From the NCBI GenBank assembly GCA_029263415.1, contig JAJCXN010000009.1, positions 1 through 64,000 on the forward strand: a DNA stretch of 64,000 nt, written 5' to 3'. This document shows positions 16,412 to 25,037 of this stretch, piece by piece. Every line of letters starts with the position of its first letter. Position 1 is the first letter of the stretch. Below the pieces are notes generated by a model. It ran no database searches. It worked only from the letters and a program-made list of their open reading frames with translations, and was not told the origin of the DNA. The position numbers and the translations under genes are program-made. This DNA is from Acidobacteriota bacterium (lineage in GTDB: Bacteria; Acidobacteriota; Thermoanaerobaculia; Multivoradales; Multivoraceae).

Positions 16412-17680
16412 GTGAGTGACAACAACCGCGCCCATTCGTCGACTGGTACCCAAGCTTCGCCTCTGGCCTCTGGCGCGGCCGCGGATTCAAGCGCGGTGAG
16501 CCCGGGCGCTGAGTTGATGGTCGTCGCCGGCGAAAGCTCTGGTGACTTGCATTGCGCGCACGTCATGGAAGAGTTGCTGAAACTGGCGCCGGGCATCCGT
16601 TTTTGCGGACTCGGTGGCCCCCGGATGCAGCGGGTGGGGATGCGGTCGGTCGGCAATAGCCAAGACATCGGCGTTGTCGGGCTCGTTGAGGTATTGCGCA
16701 TCTTGCCTCGTGCCAAGCGCTTCTTCGATGACCTCGACCGAATGGCGATCGAGAGACGCCCGAAAGCGGCTCTATTGGTTGACGCTCCAGACTTCAATCT
16801 GCGCGTGGCCAAACGCTTAGCCGCGCATGGGATCCCGGTGGTCTACTACGTGTCGCCGCAGCTGTGGGCGTGGCGTAAGAACCGCGTCAACGCAATGCGC
16901 GGGATAATTCACCAGATGCTGGTGCTGTTTCCGTTCGAAGTCGAGTTCTACGAGCAGGCGGGAATCGCAGTGACCCACGTTGGACATCCGTTGCTGGACG
17001 TCGTGCCTGAGCTAGGCGAGGCCACCGGCGCTGGACCATGGGGCCATGCCGCTGCGAGAGGCGACTGGGTTGTCGGCTTGCTTCCTGGCTCGCGCAACAG
17101 CGAAATCAAACGAAACCTCCCGGGGATGCTTGCGGCCGCGGAGCGGATGGCCAATTCGGCCGGGACTCGAACGCGTCTGATCTTGGCGAGCTCGGTTTCG
17201 CGGGAACTGGTCGAAGCGATGATCCGTGAGAGCACCCTTGGACCTGAACACGTTGAAGTACGCGCTGCCGGTGAGGACAACGAGCGATTCGATCTGATTC
17301 GTGAGTGCCGGTTGTGTTTGTGCGCATCAGGAACCGCGACCCTCGAGGTCGGTCTGCTGGAAGTACCGATGGTGGTGAGTTACCGCCTTGCGCCGCTGAC
17401 GCACTTTCTTGCCAAGAGACTGGTCACCCTCGAGCACGTGTCCTTAGTTAACCTTGTGCTCGGAAAGGCGGCGGTCCCGGAGCTGATTCAAGATGATGCC
17501 GATCCAGCCAACATGAGCGCGGTTTCGCTCAATCTCTTGGTCGAGGGTGATCGACGCAAGCGTATGTTGGAGGACTTGTCCGAGCTGCGGAGCGCACTCG
17601 GGTCGAGAGGCGCAAGCGAGCGAGCCGCGGTCGAGGTGGCAGCTGTGATGCGAGCGCAAACCGAGCTTGACGTTTCATGA
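16412..17680 (+). CDS. lpxB: Lipid-A-disaccharide synthase
   Basis: LpxB joins UDP-diacylglucosamine to lipid X, forming the lipid A disaccharide at the inner-membrane surface. Family motifs are GESSGDLHCAHVM near the N-terminus, FCGLGGPRMQ, YYVSPQLWAWRKNRV, LLPGSRNSEIKRNLP and CASGTATLEVGL. The start is uncertain: GTG 16412 gives 422 residues with a 35-residue Ser/Ala-rich leader, while ATG 16517 gives the normal 388. The frame stays open upstream to TTG 16328, but that would overlap the previous gene. The stop overlaps yicC (ATGA). It is the main evidence that this organism makes lipid A. Confidence 0.93.
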   Translation: MSDNNRAHSSTGTQASPLASGAAADSSAVSPGAELMVVAGESSGDLHCAHVMEELLKLAPGIRFCGLGGPRMQRVGMRSVGNSQDIGVVGLVEVLRILPRAKRFFDDLDRMAIERRPKAALLVDAPDFNLRVAKRLAAHGIPVVYYVSPQLWAWRKNRVNAMRGIIHQMLVLFPFEVEFYEQAGIAVTHVGHPLLDVVPELGEATGAGPWGHAAARGDWVVGLLPGSRNSEIKRNLPGMLAAAERMANSAGTRTRLILASSVSRELVEAMIRESTLGPEHVEVRAAGEDNERFDLIRECRLCLCASGTATLEVGLLEVPMVVSYRLAPLTHFLAKRLVTLEHVSLVNLVLGKAAVPELIQDDADPANMSAVSLNLLVEGDRRKRMLEDLSELRSALGSRGASERAAVEVAAVMRAQTELDVS

Positions 17681-18606
17681 GCAAGCTCCGAAGTATGACC
17701 GGCTACGGCACGGCCCACGCCGATTGGCAGGACGGTCGCATCTCGATCACCCTGCGCACGGTGAACCATCGCTTCCTCGATATCGTGACCAAGCTTCCGG
17801 CTGATCACCGTCATCTTGAGCAACCGACCAAGACCGCAATCAAGAATTCACTGGCGCGCGGACGCGTTGAGGTGGCCCTGGACGTCCCGGGAGAGTCCGA
17901 ACTCCTCGGTTCGCGGCTCAACCTTGCTGCTGCAAATAAACTGAAGTCGTTGACCCAGGAGCTCGAAACCGCCGGCCTGATCGAGAACGGACTGAGAGCG
18001 ATCGACTACCTGCGGTTTCCGGAGGTCATCGACAACGCGTCGACGGGGCTCGACTCAGCTGCCATGTCAGCAGCCGCCGAACGCGCTCGAGCGGTGCTTG
18101 CCTGCTTGGAAGCAGCACTCAAGAACCTGGTTGTGGCTCGTGAAGTTGAAGGAGAGGGCATCGCCGCCGACCTAGGTCGCATTGTTGATGAACTCGCTGA
18201 ATGTCTCAAGAGCATCGTGGGTGAAGCGATGACCTATCGTGAGACACTGGTGGATCGCTACGCGGAGCGGATCTCAGCGGTCCTGGGTCCGGCATTGGAG
18301 GCGGAAGGCTTGGGTGGTGTCTCGATCCTTGATCAGCAACGCTTACTGCAAGAGGCGGGGGTGCTCGCGGAGCGGGTCGATGTTGCTGAAGAGCTCGAGC
18401 GCTTGGAAGTCCACTTGAGTACGATCGGTGAAGTTCTGAGGAAAGGCGGGCCCTGCGGCAAGCGCCTCGACTTTCTGGCGCAAGAGCTGCTTCGAGAGTT
18501 CAACACCATTGCGTCCAAGTGCCGCGATGCTTCGCTCGCCACCCTGGTGGTCGACGCAAAGGTTCTGTGCGAGCGTTTCCGAGAACAGATTCAGAACGTA
18601 GAGTAG
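17677..18606 (+). CDS. yicC: YicC family endoribonuclease
   Basis: The 309-residue product has the conserved N-terminus MRSMTGYG-like (LRSMTGYGTAHA), RTVNHRFLDI and RGRVEVALDV, plus the C-terminal DUF1732 block ending GKRLDFLAQELLREFNTIASK and VVDAKVLCERFREQIQNVE. YicC proteins are RNA endonucleases linked to small-RNA turnover. It overlaps lpxB by 4 bp and precedes gmk, a very common order. Confidence 0.94.
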   Translation: MSKLRSMTGYGTAHADWQDGRISITLRTVNHRFLDIVTKLPADHRHLEQPTKTAIKNSLARGRVEVALDVPGESELLGSRLNLAAANKLKSLTQELETAGLIENGLRAIDYLRFPEVIDNASTGLDSAAMSAAAERARAVLACLEAALKNLVVAREVEGEGIAADLGRIVDELAECLKSIVGEAMTYRETLVDRYAERISAVLGPALEAEGLGGVSILDQQRLLQEAGVLAERVDVAEELERLEVHLSTIGEVLRKGGPCGKRLDFLAQELLREFNTIASKCRDASLATLVVDAKVLCERFREQIQNVE

Positions 18607-18632
18607 GGGCACGACGATTTGCCGGAGCGAGT

Positions 18633-18654
18633 TCTGGCTTAGGGAGTAGCCAGA
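18633..18654. other. Hairpin in the yicC-gmk gap
   Basis: Seven complementary bases, TCTGGCT (18633-18639) and AGCCAGA (18648-18654), enclose an 8-nt loop. No T-run follows. The location in a 108-bp gap suggests an mRNA structure, with no assigned role. Confidence 0.35.
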
Positions 18655-18714
18655 GGCTTGCGCTCTGATCACCCACAGATTGCCTCTAAGACCTCCAAGG
18701 CCTTCTAGATATCC

Positions 18715-19422
18715 ATGACCGAAGATCGATCCTCACGACCAGTCGCGGCACCAGCGCGTGGCCACATGAGTCCGGGCGAACTGTTCATCCTGTCGGCACC
18801 GAGCGGGGCTGGCAAGACGACTCTGATTCACAGCCTGCTGTCCGGCGGACTCGACGGCTTTGGTTCGATTCACTTCTCGGTTAGCCATACCACTCGTCAA
18901 CCACGCCAGGGGGAGGTCAATGGCAGGGACTATCACTTCGTGACCCACGAAGACTTCGAAACCATGATTGAGGAAGAGGCCTTTCTCGAGTGTGCAAAGG
19001 TCCACCGCAACTTCTATGGGACCTCACTCGCCGAGGTGGTACCACGGTTGAGGGCGGGGGTCGATGTGGTCATGGACATCGACGTCCAGGGCACTGAACG
19101 CATCTTGCAGCGCTTTCCGCGGGCGGATGTGGCTCCTTTAAGAGCGGCGGTTCACTCGATTTTTATCATTCCGCCGAGCTACACGGCGCTGGCTCAGCGG
19201 TTGCGGGGGCGGGGCCCTCACGATCCAGATGAAGTTGCGGGCCGATTGGCCGTCTCGGCTGCAGAAATGCGTCGAGCGGGGCTCTATGACTATGTTATTG
19301 TCAACGACGATGCGGCCAGTGCCAGCAAGGCGTTGGCCTCAATCGTCTTGGAAAAGCGGCATCGACGGAGCCGAATGCGCGGTGAGCTTGAGAGCATCCT
19401 CTTAACCTTCGACGAGCGCTAG
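18715..19422 (+). CDS. gmk: Guanylate kinase
   Basis: The 235-residue product phosphorylates GMP to GDP. The P-loop is SAPSGAGKTTLIHSLL (residues 27-42), followed by the GMP-binding SHTTRQPRQGEVNGRDYHFV, the EFLECAKVHRNFYGTS block and DIDVQGTERI. A 16-residue leader precedes the usual start; an internal Met (HMSPGELF) could also serve. It lies between yicC and rpoZ as in many bacteria. Confidence 0.95.
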   Translation: MTEDRSSRPVAAPARGHMSPGELFILSAPSGAGKTTLIHSLLSGGLDGFGSIHFSVSHTTRQPRQGEVNGRDYHFVTHEDFETMIEEEAFLECAKVHRNFYGTSLAEVVPRLRAGVDVVMDIDVQGTERILQRFPRADVAPLRAAVHSIFIIPPSYTALAQRLRGRGPHDPDEVAGRLAVSAAEMRRAGLYDYVIVNDDAASASKALASIVLEKRHRRSRMRGELESILLTFDER

Positions 19423-19434
19423 TCTCACACGGGA

Positions 19435-19469
19435 TTCCCTGCAGGGAACTACTGCAGCAATCAGCTGCA
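19435..19469. promoter_or_regulatory. Two palindromes upstream of rpoZ
   Basis: TTCCCTGCAGGGAA (19435-19448) is a perfect 14-bp palindrome just after the gmk stop. TGCAGC (19453-19458) and GCTGCA (19464-19469) form a second inverted repeat 5 bp on. They may be a regulator-binding site or mRNA stems. Nothing else was found in the 192-bp gap before rpoZ. Confidence 0.45.
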
Positions 19470-19614
19470 CTATTTGGCTATAGGACTATTGCTGAGATCC
19501 CTGGTCGGGCTCACGGTAGTCGGCATCGCTTTTCCTCCGAACAAATCTCTTCGACCCACGACCGAACCGGCGGCAGGTCCTCATCGACCCCTTCATCGGC
19601 TCAGGAGCCTCCTC

Positions 19615-19854
19615 ATGACTCAGCCAAAACGCGCTTCCATGGATCTCATTCAGGAAGATTACGACAGCAAGTTTCGCTTCGTTCTGCTGGCCGCTCAGCG
19701 TTCGGAGCAGCTGATCAAAGGAGCCCGACCGCGCGTGGACAAGATCAGCCCCAAGAACGCCAAGATCGCGATGCAGGAGGTCTTGGAGAAGACGATCGAA
19801 TGGGGTTATGGGCCGGCACCTGAAAAGCCCATTGAGGAAGCTGAGTCCGAATAG
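19615..19854 (+). CDS. rpoZ: RNA polymerase omega subunit
   Basis: The 79-residue product starts at the ATG at 19615, which follows AGGAG by 6 nt. It contains SKFRFVLLAAQRSEQLIKGARPRV and KNAKIAMQEVLEKTIEWG, matching the RpoZ helices that clasp the beta-prime subunit. It has an acidic tail. The canonical placement between gmk and coaBC supports the call. The longer open frame upstream lacks a plausible start. Confidence 0.88.
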   Translation: MTQPKRASMDLIQEDYDSKFRFVLLAAQRSEQLIKGARPRVDKISPKNAKIAMQEVLEKTIEWGYGPAPEKPIEEAESE

Positions 19855-19958
19855 GTTCATTTCGCTTGGGCGACGTAGTTGGTCATTCCAGAACTCCTCG
19901 AGCGCTACGGAGCTCAGCATCGGCTTCGGTCGCCTCCTTCGGCCCACGTTTGGTTACA

Positions 19959-19972
19959 GGGTCGCGTGACCC
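19959..19972. other. Hairpin flanked by direct repeats before coaBC
   Basis: GGGTC-GCGT-GACCC forms a 5-bp stem with a 4-nt loop. It is bracketed by the heptamer GTTACAG on both sides (just before and at 19973-19979), 9-34 nt before the coaBC start codon. It could be an operator or a start-site structure. Confidence 0.35.
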
Positions 19973-19987
19973 GTTACAGTCGCTAGT

Positions 19988-21184
19988 ATGGCCAATGTCC
20001 TACTCGGTGTGACGGGCGGCATCGCCGCGTTCAAGTCCGCTCAGCTCGTCCGCTTGTTGCGAGCAGACGGTCATGTGGTGCGCTGCGCGCTGACCCGAGC
20101 TGCATCTCAGTTTGTTTCGCCGTTGACCCTCGAGGTGTTGTCCGGCAATCCGGTGTGCCAAGAGGAGTATCTGAGGCCCAACGGGTCAGGAGAAGAGCTG
20201 CACGTGATGACCGCTGACTGGGCGGACATCGTGTGCATCGCTCCGGCAACCACCCACGGCATTGTGCGCATCGCCAATGGTTTGGGCGACGACTTCTTGA
20301 CCACCACACTGCTCGCCTATTTGGGTCCGTTGGTAATCGCTCCGGCGATGCACTCGAGAATGTGGGAGCGAGCTACCACTCAGACCAGCATCGCTCGCTT
20401 GAGCGAGCGTGGAGTTCATGTGGTGGGCCCGGATCATGGCCTCCTAGCCAACGGTGAATCTGGGATGGGGCGCATGGTCGAGCCTGAGGCGATCGTCGAT
20501 GCGGTCACCCTTGCCCTTGGAACTGGCGACTACCGTAGCAAGCGCGTAGTGGTCACGGCCGGTCCCACTTACGAGGCGATCGATCCGGTGCGCTTCATCG
20601 GCAATCGATCAAGCGGGCGAATGGGTTTTGCGATCGCTCGAGCAGCAGCCTTGCGGGGTGCGCACGTGTCCCTCATCGCTGGTCCGAGCAGCTTGTCGAC
20701 GCCGTCGATGGTGGAGCGCGTCGACGTTTCGAGTGCGCTAGACATGCAAGCGGCGCTGATAGAGGCGGTTGCTGAGACGACTCCCGATTTGGTCGTGATG
20801 TGTGCCGCGATTGCCGACTATCGGCCGGCGGTTGCGTGCGATGCAAAGATCAAGCGTGCTGGCAAGAACGAAATTGAGTTGCAACTGGTCGCCAACCCTG
20901 ACCTGCTCTTGGGCCTCAAGGATCAAGCCCCGTCTGCTGTCCGTGTTGGCTTTGCTGCAGAGACCGAGAACCTGGAAGCGAACGCGGTGGCGAAGTTGAC
21001 CGCAAAGGGCGCTCATTTCCTGTGCGCGAACGATGTTTCTCGATCTGACATCGGATTCGATTCTGTGGACAATCAACTGGTGGTGTACGCCGATGATGGT
21101 TCACGGACGGAGTTCAGCAAGGCTCCCAAGCGCGAACTAGCGGATGGGCTGCTCGATCTGTTTCACTCTAGGCTGCCGGCATGA
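19988..21184 (+). CDS. coaBC: Bifunctional phosphopantothenoylcysteine decarboxylase/synthetase
   Basis: The 398-residue product covers both middle steps of coenzyme A synthesis. The N-terminal flavoprotein half (1-180) begins VLLGVTGGIAAFKSAQLVRLL. The C-terminal CoaB half has VVTAGPTYEAIDPVRFIGNRSSGRMG and AAIADYRP. Two active-site positions differ from E. coli Dfp: the PxMNxxMW motif reads PAMHSRMW (His122), and the Cys of the ACGxxGxGRM clamp is Asn155 (ANGESGMGRM). The next gene overlaps the stop (ATGA). Confidence 0.94.
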   Translation: MANVLLGVTGGIAAFKSAQLVRLLRADGHVVRCALTRAASQFVSPLTLEVLSGNPVCQEEYLRPNGSGEELHVMTADWADIVCIAPATTHGIVRIANGLGDDFLTTTLLAYLGPLVIAPAMHSRMWERATTQTSIARLSERGVHVVGPDHGLLANGESGMGRMVEPEAIVDAVTLALGTGDYRSKRVVVTAGPTYEAIDPVRFIGNRSSGRMGFAIARAAALRGAHVSLIAGPSSLSTPSMVERVDVSSALDMQAALIEAVAETTPDLVVMCAAIADYRPAVACDAKIKRAGKNEIELQLVANPDLLLGLKDQAPSAVRVGFAAETENLEANAVAKLTAKGAHFLCANDVSRSDIGFDSVDNQLVVYADDGSRTEFSKAPKRELADGLLDLFHSRLPA

Positions 21185-22146
21185 GCGATAATCGTGCTTA
21201 CTACGAGCAAGCCGCACTTGCACGCTACCTCCAAGGCCTGGGGTTCGAGACCCTGGTACTGCCCGAGGGCTTGCCCAAGCGGACACCTGCCAATGGCGCA
21301 ACCGCAAAGAACGCGCAAGAATTGGCTGACGCTAGGCCCAACCAATCAGACCGGACGAAATCCGATCGGGCCACTCGGACTGAACACGCGGCCACCCATC
21401 GTGCAACGGGCAATCGTGCCTCGGGCAGTGTTGCCTCGGGCAATCGTGCATCGGGCAGTCGTCAAGCGGGCAATCATGCGCCGAGCAGCGCTCGCGGGGT
21501 AGTCGGGGTTGATCCCGAGCCGCCATTCGAGATTGACACTGGCCTAGATCCGGGGTCGCGGGCCGCTTGCTTAGACGAGATCAGTTCTGTTGCTACGGGT
21601 TGCGTGTCTTGCGCTCTGAGCCAGAAACGTAATCGGGTCGTTTTCGGCTCGGGTAACCCTGACGCCGAACTCTTGCTGGTGGGTGAGGGACCAGGTGCGC
21701 GAGAAGACATGGAGGGCCTGCCGTTTGTTGGTCCTGCGGGCGAGCTATTGACCCAAATGCTGGGAGCCATCGATTTTGAACGGTCGCAGGTATACATCGC
21801 CAACGTAGTCAAGTGTCGACCTCCAGGAAATCGCGACCCAAAGCTAGAGGAGGTCGTTGCTTGTTCGCGATTCCTCAAAGCCCAGGTTCAACTGATCCAG
21901 CCGCGCATGATCTTGGCCTTGGGTCGAGTTGCCGCGCAGGCCCTTCTAGCGACCTCAAAGCCTCTCGGTCGACTACGCGGTCACTGGCATTCCTACGCTG
22001 ACGTGCCGGTCTGGGTGACCTACCACCCGGCGGCGTTGTTGCGCAACGCCGGCTACAAGCGACCGGCCTGGGAGGATCTTCAGTTCGTGAGAGACCGCCT
22101 TGCGCAAGCGGGAGAGGTCAACTCGAGTAGCTCGCCCGAAGGGTGA
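21181..22146 (+). CDS. Family 4 uracil-DNA glycosylase with repetitive linker
   Basis: The 321-residue product has a catalytic domain in the last 200 residues: GEGPGAREDMEGLPFVGPAGELL (uracil pocket), the Fe-S cysteines CVSC, VVKCRPPGNRDP and VACSRFL, and TYHPAALLRN. It removes uracil from DNA. The N-terminal 40 residues are ordered and followed by a low-complexity linker (about 50-105) made partly by 15-bp repeats. It overlaps coaBC by 4 bp. Confidence 0.93.
   Translation: MSDNRAYYEQAALARYLQGLGFETLVLPEGLPKRTPANGATAKNAQELADARPNQSDRTKSDRATRTEHAATHRATGNRASGSVASGNRASGSRQAGNHAPSSARGVVGVDPEPPFEIDTGLDPGSRAACLDEISSVATGCVSCALSQKRNRVVFGSGNPDAELLLVGEGPGAREDMEGLPFVGPAGELLTQMLGAIDFERSQVYIANVVKCRPPGNRDPKLEEVVACSRFLKAQVQLIQPRMILALGRVAAQALLATSKPLGRLRGHWHSYADVPVWVTYHPAALLRNAGYKRPAWEDLQFVRDRLAQAGEVNSSSSPEG
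21402..21480. repeat. 15-bp minisatellite in the uracil-DNA glycosylase linker
   Basis: Imperfect units of TCGGGCAATCGTGCC repeat about five times in frame and encode variants of ASGNR (TGNRA, SGSVA, SGNRA, SGSRQ, AGNHA). The repeat lies in the linker, outside the catalytic domain. Confidence 0.85.
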
Positions 22147-22152
22147 GGGGTC

Positions 22153-23727
22153 ATGGTCTCGTCATTGCCTCGAACCTGGGTCTCAAGGATCCGATCGCTA
22201 ATCGAACGATGTGAGTCGCCGGTGGTGGTTTTGCCTGGGGAACCCGGGCTAGGGGTCGAGCGACTGCTAGGTCGATGGATGTCTGAGGGTCGCTCAGCGG
22301 CTTTGCGTGCGATTGATCTGGAGAGTAGGGAGGCCTTTCAGAGCGCGACCGAGGCCGCACGTCACGAGCACGCAGAGGTCACACTGGGGCCCAGCGAGGC
22401 TCGTTCCTTGTGGTTCTGCGCTCGCGGCCGGCCAGCTTCCTCGGAGCGGGCTACCTTCAGGCCGGGTTCCTTTGGGCCAGGCTGCTTCAAGGAAGCTTCC
22501 ACAGAGGTGCTGTCCAGCCTGCTCTTGCCAGGTGAACGTCTACTGATCGTGCAGGGCTCCAACGTCGCGCAGAAAGCCGGCGATCCGAGGATCGAGTGGC
22601 GGCTTTCAAGCGAAGCGTTTGTGCTGGAACCAGAAGATGTGGCCGAGTTGTTCGCGTGTACAAAGAGGAGGATGCCAGACGGGCCCACGTTAGCCTCGTT
22701 GATGTCGGTCACCCGAGGACGGCTATTTCCGATTGAACTTGCTAGGGATGCTCCGAATCTTCCCGAATGGGTCGGCAGTGCTCTTGAGGACCCCGTCTTC
22801 GCTACTTACCTTCAAGCACGCGGGGCATGGTGCCAACCGACCGTGCTTGCCGAGCCAGCCAGTGAGCCGAATGCTGGTCGGGTCATTCGTGTGTTCGAGC
22901 CTGGTGAGAGAACGCTAGTGGCTGAATTTCTGGGTCGCCCAAAGTTGACCGAGTCGACAGTCCACGGCCGAAGTGAGGTCGGTCCCGAGATCAACTGGGG
23001 ATATCAAGCGGTTCTGGAGGTCTTTGCCCTCTTGGCGCTCGCCGATGAGCGGGAGATGACCAGGGATTTGCTCGCGGATCAACTGTGGCCTGACATTGAA
23101 CCAAATTCAGTTCGTAAGCAGTTGTATCCAGCGATCTCGCATCTGCGTAAGTTGCTTCGAGGCTACGGAGCGGAGAAACCCGTGGAGCTGGCAAAAGGGG
23201 TCTATCGACTCAGCCCCAGCCTGAGGCTTTGGGTCGATCTTGACCAGGTGCAAACGGCCCTTGATGGAACCAAGGAGGTTGCAGACGATCTCCTGAGTTC
23301 GGTGACCACCGTGGAAGCCGCACTGGGTGAACCAGTCGCCGTAGAACTCGCCGATGCACAGGTGTTGCTGCTCCGTAACGCGTGGCGCCGGTTTCGTGGC
23401 GAGTTCTTGCAGGGACTAACTAATCGGTGGATTACACGCCGTCGCGACGCGCTGGCCGCATCTCACCTTGCGATTTTGCGTCGACTTGCTTCGCTGCTTG
23501 GACGATTGCGGCGCTTCGAAGAAGTCGAAGAGGTGGTGAGAGCCCTACTGATCGCGGATCCAAGCCAGGAGGATGCATACATCGCCCTCATGCGGGTGTA
23601 CGAGCGGCGCGGGCGCGCTGATCTCGTCCGGCGACAGTATGAGCGGATGTGTAGCGTGTTGTTGGAGGAGTTTGGGATTCAGCCGATGGACAGCACGATT
23701 CGGGAAGCAGAGCGCCTGCTCGCCTAA
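22153..23727 (+). CDS. BTAD/SARP-like transcriptional regulator with degenerate ATPase-like N-terminus
   Basis: The C-terminal half of this 524-residue protein is a winged-helix followed by a bacterial transcriptional activator domain: EVFALLALADEREMTRDLLADQLWPDIEPNSVRKQLYPAISHLRKLL, then helical repeats ending EEFGIQPMDSTIREAERLL. The N-terminal 230 residues follow the LuxR/MalT ATPase pattern, starting RIRSLIERCESPVVVLPGEPGLGVERLLGRW, but the P-loop lacks its GK(S/T). The target genes are unknown. It sits between the UDG and glycosyltransferase genes. Confidence 0.8.
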   Translation: MVSSLPRTWVSRIRSLIERCESPVVVLPGEPGLGVERLLGRWMSEGRSAALRAIDLESREAFQSATEAARHEHAEVTLGPSEARSLWFCARGRPASSERATFRPGSFGPGCFKEASTEVLSSLLLPGERLLIVQGSNVAQKAGDPRIEWRLSSEAFVLEPEDVAELFACTKRRMPDGPTLASLMSVTRGRLFPIELARDAPNLPEWVGSALEDPVFATYLQARGAWCQPTVLAEPASEPNAGRVIRVFEPGERTLVAEFLGRPKLTESTVHGRSEVGPEINWGYQAVLEVFALLALADEREMTRDLLADQLWPDIEPNSVRKQLYPAISHLRKLLRGYGAEKPVELAKGVYRLSPSLRLWVDLDQVQTALDGTKEVADDLLSSVTTVEAALGEPVAVELADAQVLLLRNAWRRFRGEFLQGLTNRWITRRRDALAASHLAILRRLASLLGRLRRFEEVEEVVRALLIADPSQEDAYIALMRVYERRGRADLVRRQYERMCSVLLEEFGIQPMDSTIREAERLLA

Positions 23728-23938
23728 GGCGGAGAGCGGTTAGACTGAGCAGACTGGTGTCTGGTGGTCGGTGAGCGCCGCCGGTTGCTCGGCCCATGCA
23801 CCGATGTTCGCGATGTCTCCGTTCTCTTCAGCGCCGTTGCCTGCAGTGCTGCTCCCCCAGAACCGCTCCTTACAGCGCGGTTGTCTACTGCGCGCCGCTC
23901 CACCCAAAACTGCTCTTTCACTCTTAGTCCCGATCATC

Positions 23939-24973
23939 ATGGCCCAACCGTCCACTGTCCAGCGCGCTGCCACAGACCCCCGTTTCGAGGGCGGTCCTGC
24001 CGTTGCCGACCCAGGCCCAGAGCAGGCGAGCGTGCGAGGCCCCTTGGATCTGTCGGTATTGATCCCGGTGATGAACGAAGAGGACTCCATTTCACCGCTG
24101 TTCGATCAGATCGTCGCAGCGATCGAGCCTTTGAATCTGAGCTTCGAAGTGGTGTTTGTCGACGATGGGTCGACCGATGGCTCAGTGGAAGCCATCAGGG
24201 GGCTGCATGAACGCGACGAGCGCGCCAAGTTGGTTCGGTTCCGACGCAACTTCGGGAAGGCCGCGGCATTGACGGCGGCCTACGAGCATTCGCTGGGCAA
24301 CATCCTGATTACGATGGATGGCGATCTTCAGGACCATCCGGCCGAGATCCCGCGCTTCCTCGAAATGCTCGAGCGAGAGGACATGGACCTGGTCAGCGGT
24401 TGGAAGAAGAAGCGACACGATCCGCTCAGCAAGACCATTCCCTCAAGGCTCTTCAATTTGGTGATCCGACGTGTTGCTGGTGTGCCGCTCCACGACACCA
24501 ACTGCGGATTCAAGGCCTACCGGCGTGAGGTCTGGGACCAAGTCTCCATTTATGGAGAGTTGCATCGCTACATTCCCGTTCTGGCTAGTCGTCGTGGGTT
24601 CCGGATCGGCGAGATAGAAGTCGAACACCATGCCCGCAAACATGGTCGCTCGAAATACGGTTGGGATCGCCTCTACAAAGGGCTTCTGGATCTGATCACC
24701 GTGCTCTTCATCACACGCTATACACGCAGGCCGCTTCACCTCTTTGGTGGCGTGGGCCTTGTGTGTGGCGGAGCTGGAAGCGCCATCTGCCTCTATCTTG
24801 CGCTTTCGTGGCTGCAGGGCGCCCGGCTGTCCAACAGGCCGTTGCTTCTCCTAGGAGTTCTACTCATTGTGGTTGGATTTCAAGTTCTGACCACCGGCCT
24901 GATCGGAGAGATGATTACCTACAAGGGTTTCCGAAGGGCCGACAGCTACTCGATCAAGGAAACACTCGGCTGA
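23939..24973 (+). CDS. GT2 family glycosyltransferase (DPM/GtrB-like)
   Basis: The product has 344 residues from ATG 23939 (MAQPSTVQRA); the upstream open frame is unconvincing. The catalytic domain starts LSVLIPVMNEEDS, with nucleotide-binding DDGSTDGS, the metal motif MDGDLQDHP and NCGFKAYRREV. Two membrane helices near 265-290 and 300-325 anchor it. Such enzymes charge undecaprenyl phosphate with a sugar or modify lipid-linked glycans at the inner membrane. A PGPEQA segment in the N-terminal leader is identical at DNA level (16 bp) to the folA repeat. Confidence 0.9.
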   Translation: MAQPSTVQRAATDPRFEGGPAVADPGPEQASVRGPLDLSVLIPVMNEEDSISPLFDQIVAAIEPLNLSFEVVFVDDGSTDGSVEAIRGLHERDERAKLVRFRRNFGKAAALTAAYEHSLGNILITMDGDLQDHPAEIPRFLEMLEREDMDLVSGWKKKRHDPLSKTIPSRLFNLVIRRVAGVPLHDTNCGFKAYRREVWDQVSIYGELHRYIPVLASRRGFRIGEIEVEHHARKHGRSKYGWDRLYKGLLDLITVLFITRYTRRPLHLFGGVGLVCGGAGSAICLYLALSWLQGARLSNRPLLLLGVLLIVVGFQVLTTGLIGEMITYKGFRRADSYSIKETLG

Positions 24974-25037
24974 GGCCTCGGACAGTGCCCGTCTGTACTC
25001 TGCAACGGGCTGAAGAACAATCAGGAAGGGACCGGTC

